Positions 8,067 through 9,530 of a stretch of DNA of 9,530 bases are shown here, in pieces. The notes beneath the pieces are model-generated. The model was not told the DNA's origin. It did no database searches and saw only the letters and a list, made by a program, of their open reading frames with translations. The stretch's first letter is position 1, and the number at the start of each line of letters is the position of its first letter. This DNA comes from Prevotellaceae bacterium (GTDB lineage: Bacteria; Bacteroidota; Bacteroidia; Bacteroidales; UBA932): the NCBI GenBank assembly GCA_031264645.1, contig JAISDR010000244.1:1-9530 (forward strand). The letters are read 5' to 3'. A program made the position numbers and the translations under genes.

Positions 8067-9530
8067 TTACTCCTCTTTTTCGTCTTCCCCGGGCAAAGGG
8101 ATATACTTTCCTTCCAAATACGCTTTTTTCATTTCAGGCCATAGTTCGGGCGATTCGAGAATAAACTTGCGCCACTGGAAAAAGTGAAGCTCGTTCTTGT
8201 CGATACAGACATAAAACAACAGCATCGTCAGTATATCCATATCTTTTTCTTTTTTGATGGCTTGCCATGCAGTTTCACGCAGGGAAAAACGGTCGGCAGT
8301 AAACCAGATAATGTCGTTAACAATTTGCTTTTGTGAAGTTTCAAAAAAGGGTTTACCGGTTTCCTGTTCATAACGAAACTGATTCCTTCCCAGATTTCCC
8401 GCTATCAGGATCGCCATTTCCTCAGGTTTATGCAAAGTGTAACATTGCTCTTCTAGTTCTCTCAGAATATATTCCTCCGAAGGGAGACCGTATCTCCTGA
8501 TCCACTGCGCCTTGCTTGTGAAGTATGACGACATGTCATCGTCGCCTGTCATTTGTTTCGACAGGCTTTCCGTCACTTCTTCCAGTTTTTTATAGCTTTC
8601 GGCGATCTTTTTTGTACCCTTCTTTATGATCTTTCGAAAATTCGCTCCGTTTGCAGGTTCGGTGCATGCGAATATTTCCAGCAGTTTGTCGGCAGACAGG
8701 TAACAGTCTATTTTATCTGGCAATCCGCTCATGCGTAAAAAGATACGGTTTAAGCTTTTTATGCCGGTAGTCAAATCTTCGCCTGTTTTATTCCATTCGC
8801 GAGCCATTTCGCTTCCGGAGTCATACGGATTGATGGTAATGCCTTTATCAATCAACAGTTCAAGCAAGTCGGTCAGCGAAAAGTCTTCACAGTCTTCTTC
8901 CTTTTGTACTTCCTGTACCAGCGCAACCACAGCTTCGACGTCGTCAGTAGCTTCCAGATAAGGGAGCAACAAATCGGAAGCGCCCCACTGCGAAGGGGAA
9001 TTATAGCGTCTCAACCAGATGATCAGCTCTTTCTTCAAAGCCTCATGGCATCCCTTTTCGATTAAAAATGCAAAGGATTCATAGAGGCTTAACTTGCTTA
9101 ACACCAAAAAACGACGAACCAGCGAATCGACGTCGGAATAGAGCGGCAATAATCGGTCGAACAGTCTGTCGGGATCATTGCACAGCGGGACGGGAACCGG
9201 CGCACGCAACACGCCACCGAGCCAAAGCCGCATCCGTTCAATCTGATCTTCAGAATATTCGCCGTGCATGAAACAGTTTTCAGGGAATCGGCTTTCGAGG
9301 TATATCCCCAGCGCCAGCAGGGCAAGGGAATAAGGAGCGCCGCTTGTCCCGTTATCCCAGATGCAGCGGGAATCGTTCCCGATATGACCGAAATAGTACT
9401 GTTCTTTTTCGGTATTCCAGTCATACCACAGGATATCTTTCTCCGAAGCCGGATGTTTTGCATAGCTCGCCATATTCCTGTACAGCTCGAAAACTCCGCC
9501 CCATTCCAGCGATACATAATCAGTCTTAAC
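8067..9530 (-). CDS. Uncharacterised Trp-rich soluble protein (5' end beyond right edge)
   Basis: I do not recognise this family. The stop is TAA at 8069-8067 (minus). The frame is open back to 9530, giving 487 visible residues. The first in-frame ATG in the window is at 9473 (468 residues), but the 19 codons before it encode plausible protein (SLEWGGVFELYRN), so the start probably lies outside. There is no signal peptide, membrane segment or nucleotide-binding motif in view. It appears mostly helical, carries 13 Trp in 487 residues, and ends in an acidic tail (GEDEKEE). The most ordered-looking stretch is GTSGAPYSLALLALGIYLES followed by RFPENCFMHGEYS, about 60-100 residues into the visible part. 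A function cannot be assigned. It converges on pyrE with a 2-bp gap, so it is not part of that operon. Confidence 0.85.
   Translation of the reverse strand, partial: VKTDYVSLEWGGVFELYRNMASYAKHPASEKDILWYDWNTEKEQYYFGHIGNDSRCIWDNGTSGAPYSLALLALGIYLESRFPENCFMHGEYSEDQIERMRLWLGGVLRAPVPVPLCNDPDRLFDRLLPLYSDVDSLVRRFLVLSKLSLYESFAFLIEKGCHEALKKELIIWLRRYNSPSQWGASDLLLPYLEATDDVEAVVALVQEVQKEEDCEDFSLTDLLELLIDKGITINPYDSGSEMAREWNKTGEDLTTGIKSLNRIFLRMSGLPDKIDCYLSADKLLEIFACTEPANGANFRKIIKKGTKKIAESYKKLEEVTESLSKQMTGDDDMSSYFTSKAQWIRRYGLPSEEYILRELEEQCYTLHKPEEMAILIAGNLGRNQFRYEQETGKPFFETSQKQIVNDIIWFTADRFSLRETAWQAIKKEKDMDILTMLLFYVCIDKNELHFFQWRKFILESPELWPEMKKAYLEGKYIPLPGEDEKEE

Noticed and set aside
9098..9517. 139-residue minus-strand frame overlapping the right-edge gene
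   Set aside because: It is a different frame of the same strand as the 487-residue open frame, with basic, Cys-rich, low-quality translation, so it is a shadow.

Overview
The window looks like chromosomal DNA from a member of the Bacteroidota, probably Bacteroidales-like. The evidence is a SecA with the long N-terminal part typical of that phylum, two intergenic matches to the Bacteroidota -7 promoter box (TAnnTTTG), AT-rich leaders without Shine-Dalgarno sequences, and a ~1000-residue exported TPR protein of a kind common in that phylum. I see no mobile element, tRNA, rRNA or CRISPR array, and gene content reads as core genome.

Layout. Positions 1-3120 (minus strand) hold secA, which enters from the left edge without its last few dozen codons. 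Positions 3121-3408 are an AT-rich divergent intergenic region. It holds a good candidate secA promoter, a candidate promoter for the rightward genes, and a short 9-nt tandem repeat whose first unit also forms an inverted repeat with sequence upstream. From 3409 to 8064 (plus strand) three genes are packed without gaps: a large exported TPR protein, an integral membrane protein of the lysylphosphatidylglycerol-synthase-TM/UPF0104 type, and pyrE (orotate phosphoribosyltransferase). The overlaps are 8 and 4 bp, so they are very likely one transcriptional unit with translational coupling. From 8067 to the right edge (minus strand) lies an unrecognised, Trp-rich, soluble-looking protein. Its frame is still open at the window edge, so its true start probably lies outside. 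It converges on pyrE with 2 bp between the stop codons.

How the genes relate. SecA is the motor of the general secretion pathway. The TPR protein has an apparent Sec signal peptide, so it is a likely client of that pathway, but divergent placement alone does not show a functional link. The membrane protein is of a family that resembles lipid flippase domains, and PyrE supplies OMP for pyrimidine synthesis. No shared function for the three-gene unit is evident from sequence.

I did not find a convincing new biological system. The points most worth a second look are the start correction of the TPR gene (the longest ORF start lies inside or just before its own promoter), the 9-nt repeat, the unexplained TPR-membrane protein-pyrE operon, and the uncharacterised right-edge protein.
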